Below are positions 36,410-45,270 of a DNA stretch of 64,000 bases, in pieces (position 1 is the stretch's first letter; every line of letters begins with the position of its first letter). The stretch is taken from assembly GCF_001940455.1 (NCBI RefSeq), contig NZ_MKQR01000009.1, positions 248,754 through 312,753 on the forward strand, given 5' to 3'. The translations under genes and the position numbers were made by a program. The notes beneath the pieces were generated by a model, which saw only the letters and a program-made list of their open reading frames with translations, was not told the DNA's origin and made no database searches. Origin of the DNA: Actinokineospora bangkokensis (GTDB taxonomy: Bacteria; Actinomycetota; Actinomycetes; Mycobacteriales; Pseudonocardiaceae).

Positions 36410-37444
36410 ATGACGACGGGGTGGGCGGCGCAGGCACCGGGTGAGCCGCTGCGGCCGTGGCGGTTCGCCCGCCGCGAGCTGCGGCCGACGGACGTGGCGG
36501 TACGGGTGACCCACGCGGGGGTGTGCTTCACCGACCTCGACCACGTGCGCCCCGAGCCGGGGCAGGAGCGCCCGGAGCTGTTCCCCCTGGTGCCGGGGCA
36601 CGAGATCGTCGGGGAGGTCACCGAGGTGGGGTCCGCGGTGGACCGCTTCGCCGCGGGCGACGCCGTGTGCGTGGGCAACATCGTCGACTCCTGCGGGCGC
36701 TGTCCGGCCTGCCTCGGCGGTGACCAGGAGTTCTGCCGCGAGTTCCCCACCCTCACCTACGGCGGCCACGACCGGGTGGACGGGTCGATGACCCAGGGCG
36801 GGTTCGCCGACGAGTACGTCGTCGACCAGGCGTTCGCCTACCACCGCCCGGCCGCGCTCGACCCCGCCGCCGTGGCGCCGCTGATGTGCGCCGGGGTCAC
36901 CTGCTGGGTGCCGCTGCGCACCTGGGGCGTCGAGGCGGGGCAGACCGTGGGCGTGATCGGCATCGGCGGCCTCGGCCACCTCGCTGTCAAGCTGGCCAAG
37001 GGGCTGGGCGCCGAGGTCGTGGCGTTCACGTCGTCGCCCGGCAAGGCCGCCGCGGCCCTGGAGCTGGGCGCGGACGAGGTGGTGGTGTCCTCCGACGAAG
37101 AGGCCGTGGCGGCCCAGCGGGAGCGGTTCGACCTCATCCTCGACACCGTGCCGCGCCCGCACGACCTCTCCCCGTACCTGACCGCGCTGCGCTTCGACCG
37201 CACGCTCTGCTCGCTGGGCATCCAGTCACCCATGCTGTTCGACCCGCAGGCGCTGCGGTTCGGCCGCAAGCGGCTCGCGGGCGCGGGGTCCGGCGGCATC
37301 GCCGCGACCCGGGAGCTGCTGGACTTCTGCGGTGAGCGGGGCATCGGCGCCGAGGTGGAGGTGCTGCCCGCGGCCGAGGTGGGCACCGCGCTCGACCGGC
37401 TCGCCGCCAACGACGTGCGGTACAGGTTCGTGCTGCGGATGTGA
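36410..37444 (+). CDS. Zinc-dependent NAD(P) alcohol dehydrogenase (YahK/CAD-like)
   Basis: 344 aa from ATG 36410 (MTTGWAAQ, the start usual for the family); ATG 36383 would add 9 residues. Catalytic zinc ligands: Cys in HAGVCFTDL and GHE. Structural zinc Cys cluster CGRCPACLGGDQEFC. Rossmann motif GIGGLGHLAVKLAKGLGAEVV (seen as GIGGLGH). It belongs to the cinnamyl-alcohol/aldehyde reductase group (YahK, AdhC), reducing aldehydes broadly. It is 41 nt upstream of the acyl-CoA carboxylase and probably cotranscribed, and divergent from its likely XRE repressor. Confidence 0.93.
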   Translation: MTTGWAAQAPGEPLRPWRFARRELRPTDVAVRVTHAGVCFTDLDHVRPEPGQERPELFPLVPGHEIVGEVTEVGSAVDRFAAGDAVCVGNIVDSCGRCPACLGGDQEFCREFPTLTYGGHDRVDGSMTQGGFADEYVVDQAFAYHRPAALDPAAVAPLMCAGVTCWVPLRTWGVEAGQTVGVIGIGGLGHLAVKLAKGLGAEVVAFTSSPGKAAAALELGADEVVVSSDEEAVAAQRERFDLILDTVPRPHDLSPYLTALRFDRTLCSLGIQSPMLFDPQALRFGRKRLAGAGSGGIAATRELLDFCGERGIGAEVEVLPAAEVGTALDRLAANDVRYRFVLRM

Positions 37445-37485
37445 GCCGCGGCGCCCGGCGGGCGCGCTGTGCGACGATCGCCCGC

Positions 37486-40400
37486 ATGGGTGAGAGCCGG
37501 GCGAGGGTGCTGGTGGCCAACCGCGGGGAGATCGCCGTCCGGGTCGCCCGGGCCGCCGCGTCGATCGGGGTGGGCAGCGTCGCGGTCTTCACCGGCGACG
37601 ACCGCGACGCCCGGCACACCCGCGTCGCCGACGAGGCGCACCCGGTGCCCGACTACCTCGACGTGGACGCCCTGCTGGCGGTGGCCGAGCGGTCCGGGGC
37701 GGGGCTGGTCCACCCCGGGTACGGCTTCCTTAGCGAGAGCGCGGAGTTCGCCCAGCGCTGCGCCGACGCCGGGCTGGTGTTCGCGGGCCCGGCGCCGCGG
37801 GTGCTGCGGCTGCTCGGGGACAAGGCGCGGGCCCGGGAGCTGGCGGCCGGGCTCGGCGTCCCCGTCCTGCCCGCCACCCCGGGCGGTGTCGACCCGCGGG
37901 AGGCCGCCGGGTTCGCCGCGGGCGGCAGCGTCGTCGTCAAGGCCGTGGCCGGGGGCGGCGGGCGCGGGATGCGGGTCGTCCACCCCGGGGAGGACCTGGC
38001 CTTCGCCATGGACCGGTGCCGCTCGGAGGCCGAGCGGGCCTTCGGCGGCGGTGAGCTGTACCTGGAGCGCTACCTGCCCGACGCCCGACACGTCGAGGTG
38101 CAGGTGGTGGGCGACGGGCGCGACGTGGTGCACGTGGGGGACCGGGAGTGCTCGGTGCAGCGGCGGCACCAGAAGCTCATCGAGGTCGCGCCGTGCACCA
38201 CCGTCCCCGACGACGTGCGCGAGCAGCTGTTCGACGCCGCCCTGCGCATCGCCGGCGAGACCGCCTACTCGGGCCTGGGCACGGTGGAGTTCCTGGTGGC
38301 GGGCCGGGAATGGTACTTCCTGGAGGTCAACCCGCGCGTGCAGGTCGAGCACACCGTGACCGAGGCGGTGACCGGGCTGGACCTGGTGGCCGCGCAGCTC
38401 GGGATCGCGCTCGGCGGCTCGCTCGCCGACGTCGGCGTCACCCCGGTGCCGCCGCCGCGGGGGCTGGCGGTGCAGTGCCGGGTGAACCTGGAGGAACCGC
38501 AGGCGGACGGCTCCGCGCGCGCCACCAGCGGCGTCCTGGACGAGTTCGAGGTGCCCACCGGCCCCGGGGTGCGGGTCGACACCGGTGCCCACCGCGGCGC
38601 CCGGACGACCGCGCGCTACGACTCCCTGCTGGCCAAGGTGGTCACGCACGTGCCGCACACCGACCTGGCGCGGGCGGCGGACGCGGCGGGCGCCGCGCTC
38701 GCGGACTTCCGCGTCGCCGGGCCGGGCACGAACCTGGGGTTCCTGCGCGCGGTGCTGCGCCACCCGGTCTTTTGCGCGGGGCAGTGGACCACCACCACGC
38801 TCGACGCGCTCGCCGCCGAGCTGGTGCCGCACGGTGCGAGCGCCGCCTCGGCGGACCTGGTGGCGCCGTTCGCGGGCAGCGTCGTGGACGTGCCCGCCCG
38901 GGTCGGCGCGCACGTGGCGGCGGGGCAACCGCTGGTGGTGGTCGAGGCGATGAAGATGGAGCACGTCCTAGTCGCCGGGGTGTCCGGCACGGTGGTGGAG
39001 GTGCGGCCCGCGGCGGGGACCGCGGTGGCCGACGGGGACCTGCTCGTCCGCCTCGACGCCGACGACGAGCAGGCCGAGGCCGTCGCCACCGAGGAGGCCG
39101 TGGACGTGGCCGCGGTGCGCGCCGACCTCGCGGAGGTGCTGGAGCGGCACCGGGTCGGGTTGGACGAGGCGCGCGGGGAGGCGGTGGCCAGGCGCCACGC
39201 CACCGGGCACCGCACGGCCCGGGAGAACGTCGCGGACCTGTGCGACGACGGCACGTTCGTCGAGTACGGGGCGCTGGCCGTCGCCGCGCAGCGGCAGCGC
39301 CGCACGGTCGAGGAGCTGATCGCCAAGAGCCCCGCGGACGGCATGGTGACCGGCGTCGGGGAGGTCGGGGGAGTGCGCTGCGCTGTCCTCGCCTACGACT
39401 ACACCGTCTTCGCGGGCACGCAGGGCGTGATGAACCACCGCAAGACCGATCGGCTGCTCGACCTCGCCGCCGCGCAGCGCTTGCCGGTGGTGCTGTTCGC
39501 GGAGGGCGGTGGCGGGCGCCCCGGCGACACCGACACCACGTCGGTGTCCGCGTTGGACGTCCCCACGTTCGCCACGATGGCGCGCCTCAACGGCGTGGTG
39601 CCCTCGGTCGGCATCGCCTCCGGGCGCTGCTTCGCGGGCAACGCCGCCCTGCTCGGCTGCTGCGACGTGGTGGTCGCGACCGCCGACGCCACCATCGGCA
39701 TGGGGGGACCCGCCATGATCGAGGGCGGTGGGCTGGGCGTGTTCGCCCCGGAGGAGGTCGGCCCGGTGGCGGTCCAGGTGCCGAACGGGGTGGTGGACGT
39801 GCTGGTCGAGGACGAGGCGGCGGCGGTCGCCGTCGCGAAGCGGTACCTGTCGTACTTCCGCGGCCCCGACCCCACCTGGGAGTGCGCCGACCAGCGCGAG
39901 CTGCGCCACGTCGTGCCGGAGAACCGGGTGCGGGCCTACGACGTGCGGCGCGTGCTGCACCTGCTCGCGGACACCGGTTCCGTGCTGGAGCTGCGCCCGT
40001 CCTACGGCGTGGGCGTCCTGACGGCGCTGGCCCGCGTGGAGGGGCGCCCGGTGGGGGTCATCGCCAACAACCCCGGGCACCTCGGTGGCGCCATCGACGC
40101 GCCCGCGGCGGACAAGGCGGCCCGCTTCCTCCAGCTCTGCGACGCCCACGGCCTGCCCGTGCTGTCGCTGTGCGACACCCCGGGGTTCATGGTCGGCCCC
40201 GACGCCGAGCGCACCGCGACCGTCCGGCGCTTCAGCCGCTTGTTCGTCACCGGCGCCAACCTGTCCGTGCCGGTGCTGGGGGTGGTGCTGCGCAAGGCCT
40301 ACGGCTTGGGCGCGATGGCGATGCTGGGCGGCAGCGTCCACGTCCCCGTCGCGACCCTGGCCTGGCCCACCGGTGAGGTCGGCGGCATGGGCCTGGAAGG

Positions 40401-40635
40401 CGCGGTGCGCTTGGCGTTCCGGCGCGAGCTGGCGGCCATCGAGGACCCGGCGGCGCGCCAAGAGGCCTACGACGCGATCCTGGCCGAGGCCTACCGGCGC
40501 GGGAAGGCGGTGAACGCCGCCTCCGTGCTGGAGCTCGACGACGTCATCGACCCGGCGGACACCCGCCGCTGGATCACCCGGGCGCTCCCGCCCACCGACC
40601 GCCCGGCGGCGCCCCGGCGCGTCGACCCGTGGTGA
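37486..40635 (+). CDS. Single-chain biotin-dependent acyl-CoA carboxylase (BC-BCCP-CT)
   Basis: 1049 aa from ATG 37486. Biotin carboxylase residues about 5-450 (VLVANRGEIAVRV, ATP-grasp glycine loop KAVAGGGGRGMR, EVNPRVQVEHTVTE), biotinyl domain about 465-533 with Lys490 in VEAMKMEH, then a complete carboxyltransferase (about 560-1040: HRTARENVADLCDDGTF, ALGYVYTVFAGTQG-like DYTVFAGTQGVMNH, NPGHLGGAIDAPAADKAARF in parts). All three activities in one chain resemble the single-polypeptide acyl-CoA carboxylases of some bacteria rather than the split actinobacterial AccA/PccB type. The acyl substrate cannot be read off; it could supply malonyl-type units or work in degradation of the aldehyde/acid made by the ADH upstream. 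Confidence 0.94.
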   Translation: MGESRARVLVANRGEIAVRVARAAASIGVGSVAVFTGDDRDARHTRVADEAHPVPDYLDVDALLAVAERSGAGLVHPGYGFLSESAEFAQRCADAGLVFAGPAPRVLRLLGDKARARELAAGLGVPVLPATPGGVDPREAAGFAAGGSVVVKAVAGGGGRGMRVVHPGEDLAFAMDRCRSEAERAFGGGELYLERYLPDARHVEVQVVGDGRDVVHVGDRECSVQRRHQKLIEVAPCTTVPDDVREQLFDAALRIAGETAYSGLGTVEFLVAGREWYFLEVNPRVQVEHTVTEAVTGLDLVAAQLGIALGGSLADVGVTPVPPPRGLAVQCRVNLEEPQADGSARATSGVLDEFEVPTGPGVRVDTGAHRGARTTARYDSLLAKVVTHVPHTDLARAADAAGAALADFRVAGPGTNLGFLRAVLRHPVFCAGQWTTTTLDALAAELVPHGASAASADLVAPFAGSVVDVPARVGAHVAAGQPLVVVEAMKMEHVLVAGVSGTVVEVRPAAGTAVADGDLLVRLDADDEQAEAVATEEAVDVAAVRADLAEVLERHRVGLDEARGEAVARRHATGHRTARENVADLCDDGTFVEYGALAVAAQRQRRTVEELIAKSPADGMVTGVGEVGGVRCAVLAYDYTVFAGTQGVMNHRKTDRLLDLAAAQRLPVVLFAEGGGGRPGDTDTTSVSALDVPTFATMARLNGVVPSVGIASGRCFAGNAALLGCCDVVVATADATIGMGGPAMIEGGGLGVFAPEEVGPVAVQVPNGVVDVLVEDEAAAVAVAKRYLSYFRGPDPTWECADQRELRHVVPENRVRAYDVRRVLHLLADTGSVLELRPSYGVGVLTALARVEGRPVGVIANNPGHLGGAIDAPAADKAARFLQLCDAHGLPVLSLCDTPGFMVGPDAERTATVRRFSRLFVTGANLSVPVLGVVLRKAYGLGAMAMLGGSVHVPVATLAWPTGEVGGMGLEGAVRLAFRRELAAIEDPAARQEAYDAILAEAYRRGKAVNAASVLELDDVIDPADTRRWITRALPPTDRPAAPRRVDPW

Positions 40636-40727
40636 GGTCACCCGATCAGCGCACGCGGCGCGCACCGGTCGCGGGATGACGGTCCACGGTGGATAGTGGC
40701 CGCACCCCGACCGAGAGGAGACCGAGC

Positions 40728-41153
40728 GTGGCCACGACCCGCACCGCGACGACCACCTGGCAGGGCGAGCTGCTCAAGGGCAGCGGGACGGTGACCTTCG
40801 ACAGCAGCGGCACCGGGACCTTCCCCGTGTCCTGGCCCTCGCGCGCCGAGCAGGCCAACGGCAGGACCAGCCCCGAGGAGCTGATCGCCGCGGCCCACTC
40901 GTCCTGCTTCTCCATGGCGCTCGCCCACGGCCTGACCGGCGCCGGGACGCCGCCGACCGAGCTGCGGGTGAGCGCGGAGGTGGCGTTCCAGCCGGGGACC
41001 GGCATCACGGGGATCCACCTCACCGCGCGCGGGTCCGTCCCCGGGGTGGACGCGGACGGCTTCGCCAAGGCCGTGGACGAGGCGAAGGCCCACTGCCCGG
41101 TCAGCGTGGCGCTCGCCGGGACGACGATCACCGCCTCGGCCGAGCTGGTGTGA
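40728..41153 (+). CDS. OsmC-family peroxiredoxin
   Basis: 141 aa from GTG 40728 behind GAGAGGAG. Two redox cysteines in the OsmC positions: SSCFSMAL (about 61) and AHCPVSVAL (about 125), plus the SPEELIAAAHSSC motif. OsmC enzymes reduce organic hydroperoxides in the cytosol with lipoylated or thiol cofactors. Its last three codons (GAG CTG GTG) and stop lie inside the left arm of a long terminator hairpin shared with the convergent SDR gene. Confidence 0.93.
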   Translation: MATTRTATTTWQGELLKGSGTVTFDSSGTGTFPVSWPSRAEQANGRTSPEELIAAAHSSCFSMALAHGLTGAGTPPTELRVSAEVAFQPGTGITGIHLTARGSVPGVDADGFAKAVDEAKAHCPVSVALAGTTITASAELV

Positions 41154-41208
41154 CCACCGACCCCCGGCCTCCCCCCGGAGGGCCGGGGGGCGGTGGTCAC
41201 ACCAGCTC
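41142..41208. terminator. Bidirectional terminator overlapping the 3' ends of two convergent genes
   Basis: Outer arms GAGCTGGTGTGACCACCG (41142-41159) and its exact complement (41191-41208) are a perfect 18-bp repeat; an inner C/G-rich repeat (41161-41171 with 41177-41190) extends the stem. Both stop codons (41151-41153 on + and 41197-41199 on -) are in the stem, and both proteins therefore end in Glu-Leu-Val. Confidence 0.9.
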
Positions 41209-42120
41209 GCTGAGGCGGGTGCCCGTCAGGTCCTCCGACACCGCCCACAGCCGCGCGTTCGCCTCGGTGTCGCGGGCCTTGGGGGTGGGCTTCTCCAGGG
41301 TCGTCTCACCGACGAGGCGGAAGCGGCCGCCGGGGCCGTAGTACCCGCCCTGCACCACGCCGGGGTCCGCGGTGGCGAACAGCAGCGGCTCCGCGCCGGT
41401 CTCGACCTCCTGCGACGGGAGCAGCCCGACGCGGGTGAACCAGCTCTCGGTGGTCTTGTCGCGGCCGAGGCTCGCGCCCGCGGTCTGCAGGTTCGTCCTG
41501 GTGTAGCCGGGGTGGGCGGCGAGGCTGAGCAGGGACCAGCCGCGGGTCTCGGCGAGGGCGGCGAGGTGCTGGGCGAAGGCGAGGTTTGCCAGCTTGGACT
41601 GGGCGTAGGTGGCCATGCCGCGGTAGCGGCGGCGCTCGTGCTGGAGGTCGTCGAAGCGCAGCCTGCCGAAGGCGGCCATCCCGCTGCTCATGGTGACGAC
41701 CCGGGGGGCGGGGGCGGCCAGCAGCAGGGGCAGCAGGTCGACGGTGAGGGCGAAGTGGCCCAGGTGGTTGCCGCCGAACTGGAGCTCGAAGCCGTCGGCG
41801 GTGGTCATCCGCCGGGGCGGGGCCATCACGCCCGCGTTGTTGACCAGCGCGTCGAGCGGGGTGCCCTCGGCGGTCAGCGCCGCGGCGAAGGCGTGCACCG
41901 AGGCGAGGTCGGCCAGGTCGACCCGGCGCACGCGCAGGTCGGCGCCCGGGTGCTGGGCCAGGATCTCGGCCTTGGCCGCCTCGCCCTTCTCCGGGGTGCG
42001 CACGGCCAGCACCACCCTGGCCCCGGCCCCGGCGAGCCGCCGCGCGGCCTCCTTGCCGGTGCCGCTGTTGGCGCCGGTCACCACGATGAGCTTGCCGGTC
42101 TGGTCGGGCACGGCGTACAT
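41197..42120 (-). CDS. Short-chain dehydrogenase (retinol-dehydrogenase/WWOX-like)
   Basis: 307 aa from ATG 42120 with a near-consensus AGGAGGAAGC site. Cofactor motif [15 protein letters not shown] (Thr in place of the usual Ile in GIG), NNAG ([10 protein letters not shown]), Asn in [11 protein letters not shown], catalytic Ser in TMSSGMAAF and Tyr/Lys in YAQSKLANL. The long form with HPGYTRTNL and a C-terminal GYYGPGG segment is typical of the light-dependent-reductase/RDH-like SDRs. It is divergent from a TetR gene across three operator-like palindromes, so probably repressed by it. Confidence 0.93.
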   Translation of the reverse strand: MYAVPDQTGKLIVVTGANSGTGKEAARRLAGAGARVVLAVRTPEKGEAAKAEILAQHPGADLRVRRVDLADLASVHAFAAALTAEGTPLDALVNNAGVMAPPRRMTTADGFELQFGGNHLGHFALTVDLLPLLLAAPAPRVVTMSSGMAAFGRLRFDDLQHERRRYRGMATYAQSKLANLAFAQHLAALAETRGWSLLSLAAHPGYTRTNLQTAGASLGRDKTTESWFTRVGLLPSQEVETGAEPLLFATADPGVVQGGYYGPGGRFRLVGETTLEKPTPKARDTEANARLWAVSEDLTGTRLSELV

Positions 42121-42147
42121 GCTTCCTCCTGGGTCCGAGCGGTTAAA

Positions 42148-42212
42148 AGACCGCTGGTCTGTTGAACCCAAGCTAACAGACCACCGGTCTGATGACAAGA
42201 GACCGGCGGTCT
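42148..42212. promoter_or_regulatory. Three TetR-type operators AGACC-N3-GGTCT
   Basis: The 105-bp region between the SDR and TetR starts contains AGACCGCTGGTCT (42148-42160), AGACCACCGGTCT (42178-42190) and AGACCGGCGGTCT (42200-42212), each a 13-bp palindrome with 5-bp arms, centres 30 and 22 bp apart. The third is 13 bp before the TetR start, the first about 28 bp before the SDR start, suiting joint repression of both genes. Confidence 0.85.
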
Positions 42213-42225
42213 GTAGACTCTGCCC

Positions 42226-42897
42226 ATGACGTCGTTCAAGCGGGCGCGCAGCGAGGAGCAGCGGGCCAAGCGCAGGCAGGCCATCCTCGACACCGCGGCG
42301 GCGATGGTCGAGCAGGTCCCGGTCGCCGACGTCACCCTCAACGAGCTGAGCAGGCGGGTGTGCCTGGCCAAGTCGAACGTGCTGCGCTACTTCGAGTCGC
42401 GCGAGGCGATCCTGCTCGAACTGCTCGACGCCGGGACCCGCGAGTGGGTCGAGGCGATCGGGCCCGGGCTGCGCGCAGTGGACGTCGAGGCGTCACCCGA
42501 CGCGCGGGTGGACCTCGTCGCGCAGGTGCTCGCCGGGTCCCTGGCCGAGCGGCCGGTGCTGTGCGACCTGTTCGGCAACCAGGCGGCGGTGCTGGAGCGC
42601 AACGTCTCCACCGAGGTCGCCATCACCTACAAGCGCACCACGATCGCCAACCTCGGCGCCCTGGCCGACCTCGTCACCACCGCGCTGCCGGAGCTGGCGC
42701 CGGAGCCCGCGCGCGAGTTCAGCGCGGCACTGCTGCTCATGGCGGGTGGGTTGTGGGCGCACTCCCGCCCGACCCCGGCCATGCTGGCCGCGTACGAGGC
42801 CCACCCCGAGCTCCAGGTGATGCGCGTGGAGTTCGCCGCCACCGCCCGCCGGGCCTTCGAGGTCATGCTGAGCGGCTTCCTCGCCCGCCAGCCCTGA
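42226..42897 (+). CDS. TetR-family transcriptional regulator
   Basis: 223 aa from ATG 42226. N-terminal TetR HTH ([43 protein letters not shown] in parts) with the usual Tyr-Phe before the recognition-helix end; C-terminal ligand domain with [19 protein letters not shown]. It lies divergent from an SDR gene and right behind three matching palindromes, so it most likely represses both until a small-molecule inducer binds. Confidence 0.95.
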   Translation: MTSFKRARSEEQRAKRRQAILDTAAAMVEQVPVADVTLNELSRRVCLAKSNVLRYFESREAILLELLDAGTREWVEAIGPGLRAVDVEASPDARVDLVAQVLAGSLAERPVLCDLFGNQAAVLERNVSTEVAITYKRTTIANLGALADLVTTALPELAPEPAREFSAALLLMAGGLWAHSRPTPAMLAAYEAHPELQVMRVEFAATARRAFEVMLSGFLARQP

Positions 42898-42899
42898 AC

Positions 42900-42927
42900 C
42901 CTCGTCACCCGAGCCTCGTCACCCGAG
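42900..42927. repeat. 14-bp tandem duplication at a gene end
   Basis: CCTCGTCACCCGAG occurs twice in tandem (42900-42913, 42914-42927), covering the methyltransferase stop codon (42919-42921). Each unit carries a TCA, so the duplication duplicates the stop. Confidence 0.7.
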
Positions 42928-43545
42928 CCGCCGCGCGACCACCACGTTGTCGGTGACCACGGCCGTCTGCCCGCTCACGTGCCGGGCCTCCCGCCGCGGC
43001 GCCGCGCACCGCAGCACCTCCCACCCGTCCCCGACCCCCAGCGAGGCCACCAGTTCCTCCGGCGCCGGGAACCGCACGTCCTCGCCCGCCCGCCACGACC
43101 ACGGCGCGAGCGAGGCGTGGTCGACCACGACCAGCACCCCGCCCGCCGCCACCGCGCCTGCCGCCAGTCGCAGCGCCGCGTCCCGGTCCACCTCGACCGG
43201 CGTGTGGAAGTAGCTGGCGCAGACCAGGTCGAACTCCCCGTCCGGGAACGTCTCCGGCAGGTCGTGCTGCTCGGTCCGCACCAGCCCGCCCAGCCCCGCG
43301 GCCGCCGCCCGCTCGGCGACCCGGCCCAACGCCACGCTCGAAGCGTCGACCGCCACCACGTCCCACCCCCGACCGGCCAGCCACAGGGCGTCCCCGCCGT
43401 GGCCGCACCCCAACTCCAGCGCCCGTCCCGCCACGGGCGCGAACCGCTCCACCAGCTCCGCCAACACCACGTTGACCCGCGTGCCCCACTCCGGGTCAGC
43501 GCCCCGGTAGTGCTCCTCCCAGAACTCCACATTGGCCGAACCCAC
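42919..43545 (-). CDS. Class I SAM-dependent methyltransferase
   Basis: 208 aa from GTG 43545. SAM-binding motif I is LELGCGHGGDALWLAGRGWDVVAVDAS (seen as LELGCGHGGDALWLA), followed by FDLVCASYFHTPVEVDRD as the acidic post-motif strands and GGVLVVVDHAS. It resembles the UbiE/TehB-like group; N-terminal FWEEHYRGADPEWGTRVN is common in this subgroup. The substrate is unknown. It stands between a convergent TetR gene and the DUF4268 gene, 70 bp downstream of the latter, on the same strand and possibly cotranscribed. Confidence 0.9.
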   Translation of the reverse strand: MGSANVEFWEEHYRGADPEWGTRVNVVLAELVERFAPVAGRALELGCGHGGDALWLAGRGWDVVAVDASSVALGRVAERAAAAGLGGLVRTEQHDLPETFPDGEFDLVCASYFHTPVEVDRDAALRLAAGAVAAGGVLVVVDHASLAPWSWRAGEDVRFPAPEELVASLGVGDGWEVLRCAAPRREARHVSGQTAVVTDNVVVARRLG

Positions 43546-43614
43546 CGCAGACCCCTCTCGCTCGAAGACCCTTCGATGGTCCGGCGCACTGCCCGCTAAC
43601 GGCAAGGAAGTTGC

Positions 43615-44601
43615 TCATTCGGCAAGTCCGACCCCGCGCTTGAGGAGCGCCGCCTGCTCGCGCAGGGTGCCGTCGAGGTGCCGGTGCAGCCCGATCGCCC
43701 GCTCCGCGCTCCACTCGACCGCCTCGTCGCGGGTGGCCTCGTCCGCCTGGAGCAGGTCGAACCCCGGCAGTGAGGCCCAGATCCGGCTGCTGCGGTTCTC
43801 GTCGGTGCGGTCCCACTCCAGGGCGAACCCGACGGCGGCCTCGATCTCCTCCCGCCGGGCGCGCAGCCCGTCGTAGAGGGCCTTCGTCGTCCGCCGCTCC
43901 TGCGTGTCCAGGAAGACCTCCACCCGGTACCCGGCCCGGCTGAAGGTGAGGCAGTAGTAGCCGAACGGGCCCGAGGCGAAGCTGATCCAGTTTCCGGGCT
44001 GGGTCTTGGGCGGCTGGATCGCGGGGTACCTGGTCGTCACCAGGCCGAACACGTCGTCGTAGAACGCCATCCTGGCCTGCTGGAGGTCCGAGGTCGCGGC
44101 GTTCGCCGTCTTCTTCGTCGCCCGCGCCCACTCGTTCGGCTCGACCACCACGTCGAGCACGGGCGCGGGCACCGAGTCGCCGATGCGCGCCAGCGACAGC
44201 TCGACCCCGAAGGCCCGCACGCCCGCGTCGGTGCGCTCGTTGAGCCAGGTCAGCGCGCTGCGGTGGTCCTCGCGCAGCCGGGTGGTGATCCACACCGCGG
44301 TCGCGGCCTCCAGCCCGCTGGCGTAGACCAGCAGCTGCCCCAGGTGGCTGTGGTCGCTGGGGCCCAACTGGTTCTCGATGACGACCGCCTGGCCGTCGGC
44401 GTCGACGGCGTGGATGTCGAGCCGGAACTCCCCGACGGCGACCTCCTGCGCCACGACGGTCAGCGGCAGCCCGATGGCGTCGCTGAGCACGTCGATGTTC
44501 TCGGCCAGCCACGGCGTGAAGTCCACCGCCTCGTCGGGCCACACCTCGCGCACCCCGCCGAGCCGCTCCAGCCTGCCCAACCCGTACCCGTCCGTGCTCA
44601 C
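43615..44601 (-). CDS. DUF4268 nuclease-fold protein
   Basis: 328 aa from GTG 44601; TTG 44607 is an equally possible start. The N-terminal half has a PD-(D/E)XK-like core: EFRLDIHAVDADGQAVVIENQLG (in parts FRLDIHAVD, VVIENQLG) followed by DHSHLGQLLVYASGL. The C-terminal half (QQARMAFYDDVFGLV, WISFASGPFGYYCLTFSRAGYRVEVFLD, DRTDENRSSRIW) matches DUF4268. Members occur beside restriction-modification or as solitary nuclease-like proteins. No methylase or helicase of an R-M system is next to it here, so a solitary or orphan role is likely. Confidence 0.82.
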   Translation of the reverse strand: MSTDGYGLGRLERLGGVREVWPDEAVDFTPWLAENIDVLSDAIGLPLTVVAQEVAVGEFRLDIHAVDADGQAVVIENQLGPSDHSHLGQLLVYASGLEAATAVWITTRLREDHRSALTWLNERTDAGVRAFGVELSLARIGDSVPAPVLDVVVEPNEWARATKKTANAATSDLQQARMAFYDDVFGLVTTRYPAIQPPKTQPGNWISFASGPFGYYCLTFSRAGYRVEVFLDTQERRTTKALYDGLRARREEIEAAVGFALEWDRTDENRSSRIWASLPGFDLLQADEATRDEAVEWSAERAIGLHRHLDGTLREQAALLKRGVGLAE

Positions 44602-44764
44602 GATCAACGTCTAGCACACCCCCCGACGGGCGGCGCGACGCCCGGTGGCGGGGGTACCGGGGGAGGGGAGTCGTGGGTGGGGAAGAACCTGCGGGCCGCG
44701 GTGGTCACCCGGAGTGGTGAACCGGGGCGGGAACAGCCACCACCGCCGCGGTGTTGCACGCGGC

Positions 44765-45196
44765 ATGACCGACAACAACGCGGAGTTCAGCCCCGAGGAC
44801 TGGGTGCGCGAGCAGACCAAGCGCGTCCTGGAGACCGGCACCACCGAGGGCATCGAGATCCAGGGCTCGCCCATCGTCCTGATGACCCTGCGCGGGGCGA
44901 AGTCGGGCAAGTTGCGCTACACCCCGGTCATGCGGGTGGAGCACGACGGCCGGTACGCCGTGGTCGCCTCCAAGGGGGGCGCCCCCGAGCACCCGAACTG
45001 GTACCACAACATCGTGGCCCACCCGGAGTTCCCGCTCCAGGACGGCACGGTGACCAAGACCTACCGCGCCCGCCAGGTCGAGGGGGACGAGCGCGCCGAG
45101 TGGTGGGAGCGCGCCGTGGCCGCCTACCCCGCCTACGCCGAGTACCAGGAGAAGACCGACCGCACGATCCCGGTCTTCGTGCTCGACCCGGCCTGA
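44765..45196 (+). CDS. F420-dependent deazaflavin nitroreductase family protein (Ddn-like)
   Basis: 143 aa from ATG 44765. It matches the DUF385/Ddn split beta-barrel family: [43 protein letters not shown] and HPEFPLQDG (given in parts). These small enzymes use coenzyme F420H2 to reduce quinones or nitro compounds. It is convergent with two more split-barrel proteins on the other strand, separated by a strong terminator. Confidence 0.93.
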   Translation: MTDNNAEFSPEDWVREQTKRVLETGTTEGIEIQGSPIVLMTLRGAKSGKLRYTPVMRVEHDGRYAVVASKGGAPEHPNWYHNIVAHPEFPLQDGTVTKTYRARQVEGDERAEWWERAVAAYPAYAEYQEKTDRTIPVFVLDPA

Positions 45197-45229
45197 TCAC
45201 CGGGACCCCCACCCCACCCGCGTGCGAGC

Positions 45230-45265
45230 ACCGCGCCCCCGGCCACCCGCGACCGGGGGCGCGGT
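45230..45265. terminator. Bidirectional terminator hairpin
   Basis: Perfect 13-bp arms ACCGCGCCCCCGG (45230-45242) and complement (45253-45265), loop 10 nt, between convergent genes ending at 45196 and 45271. Confidence 0.85.
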
Positions 45266-45270
45266 CGCGT

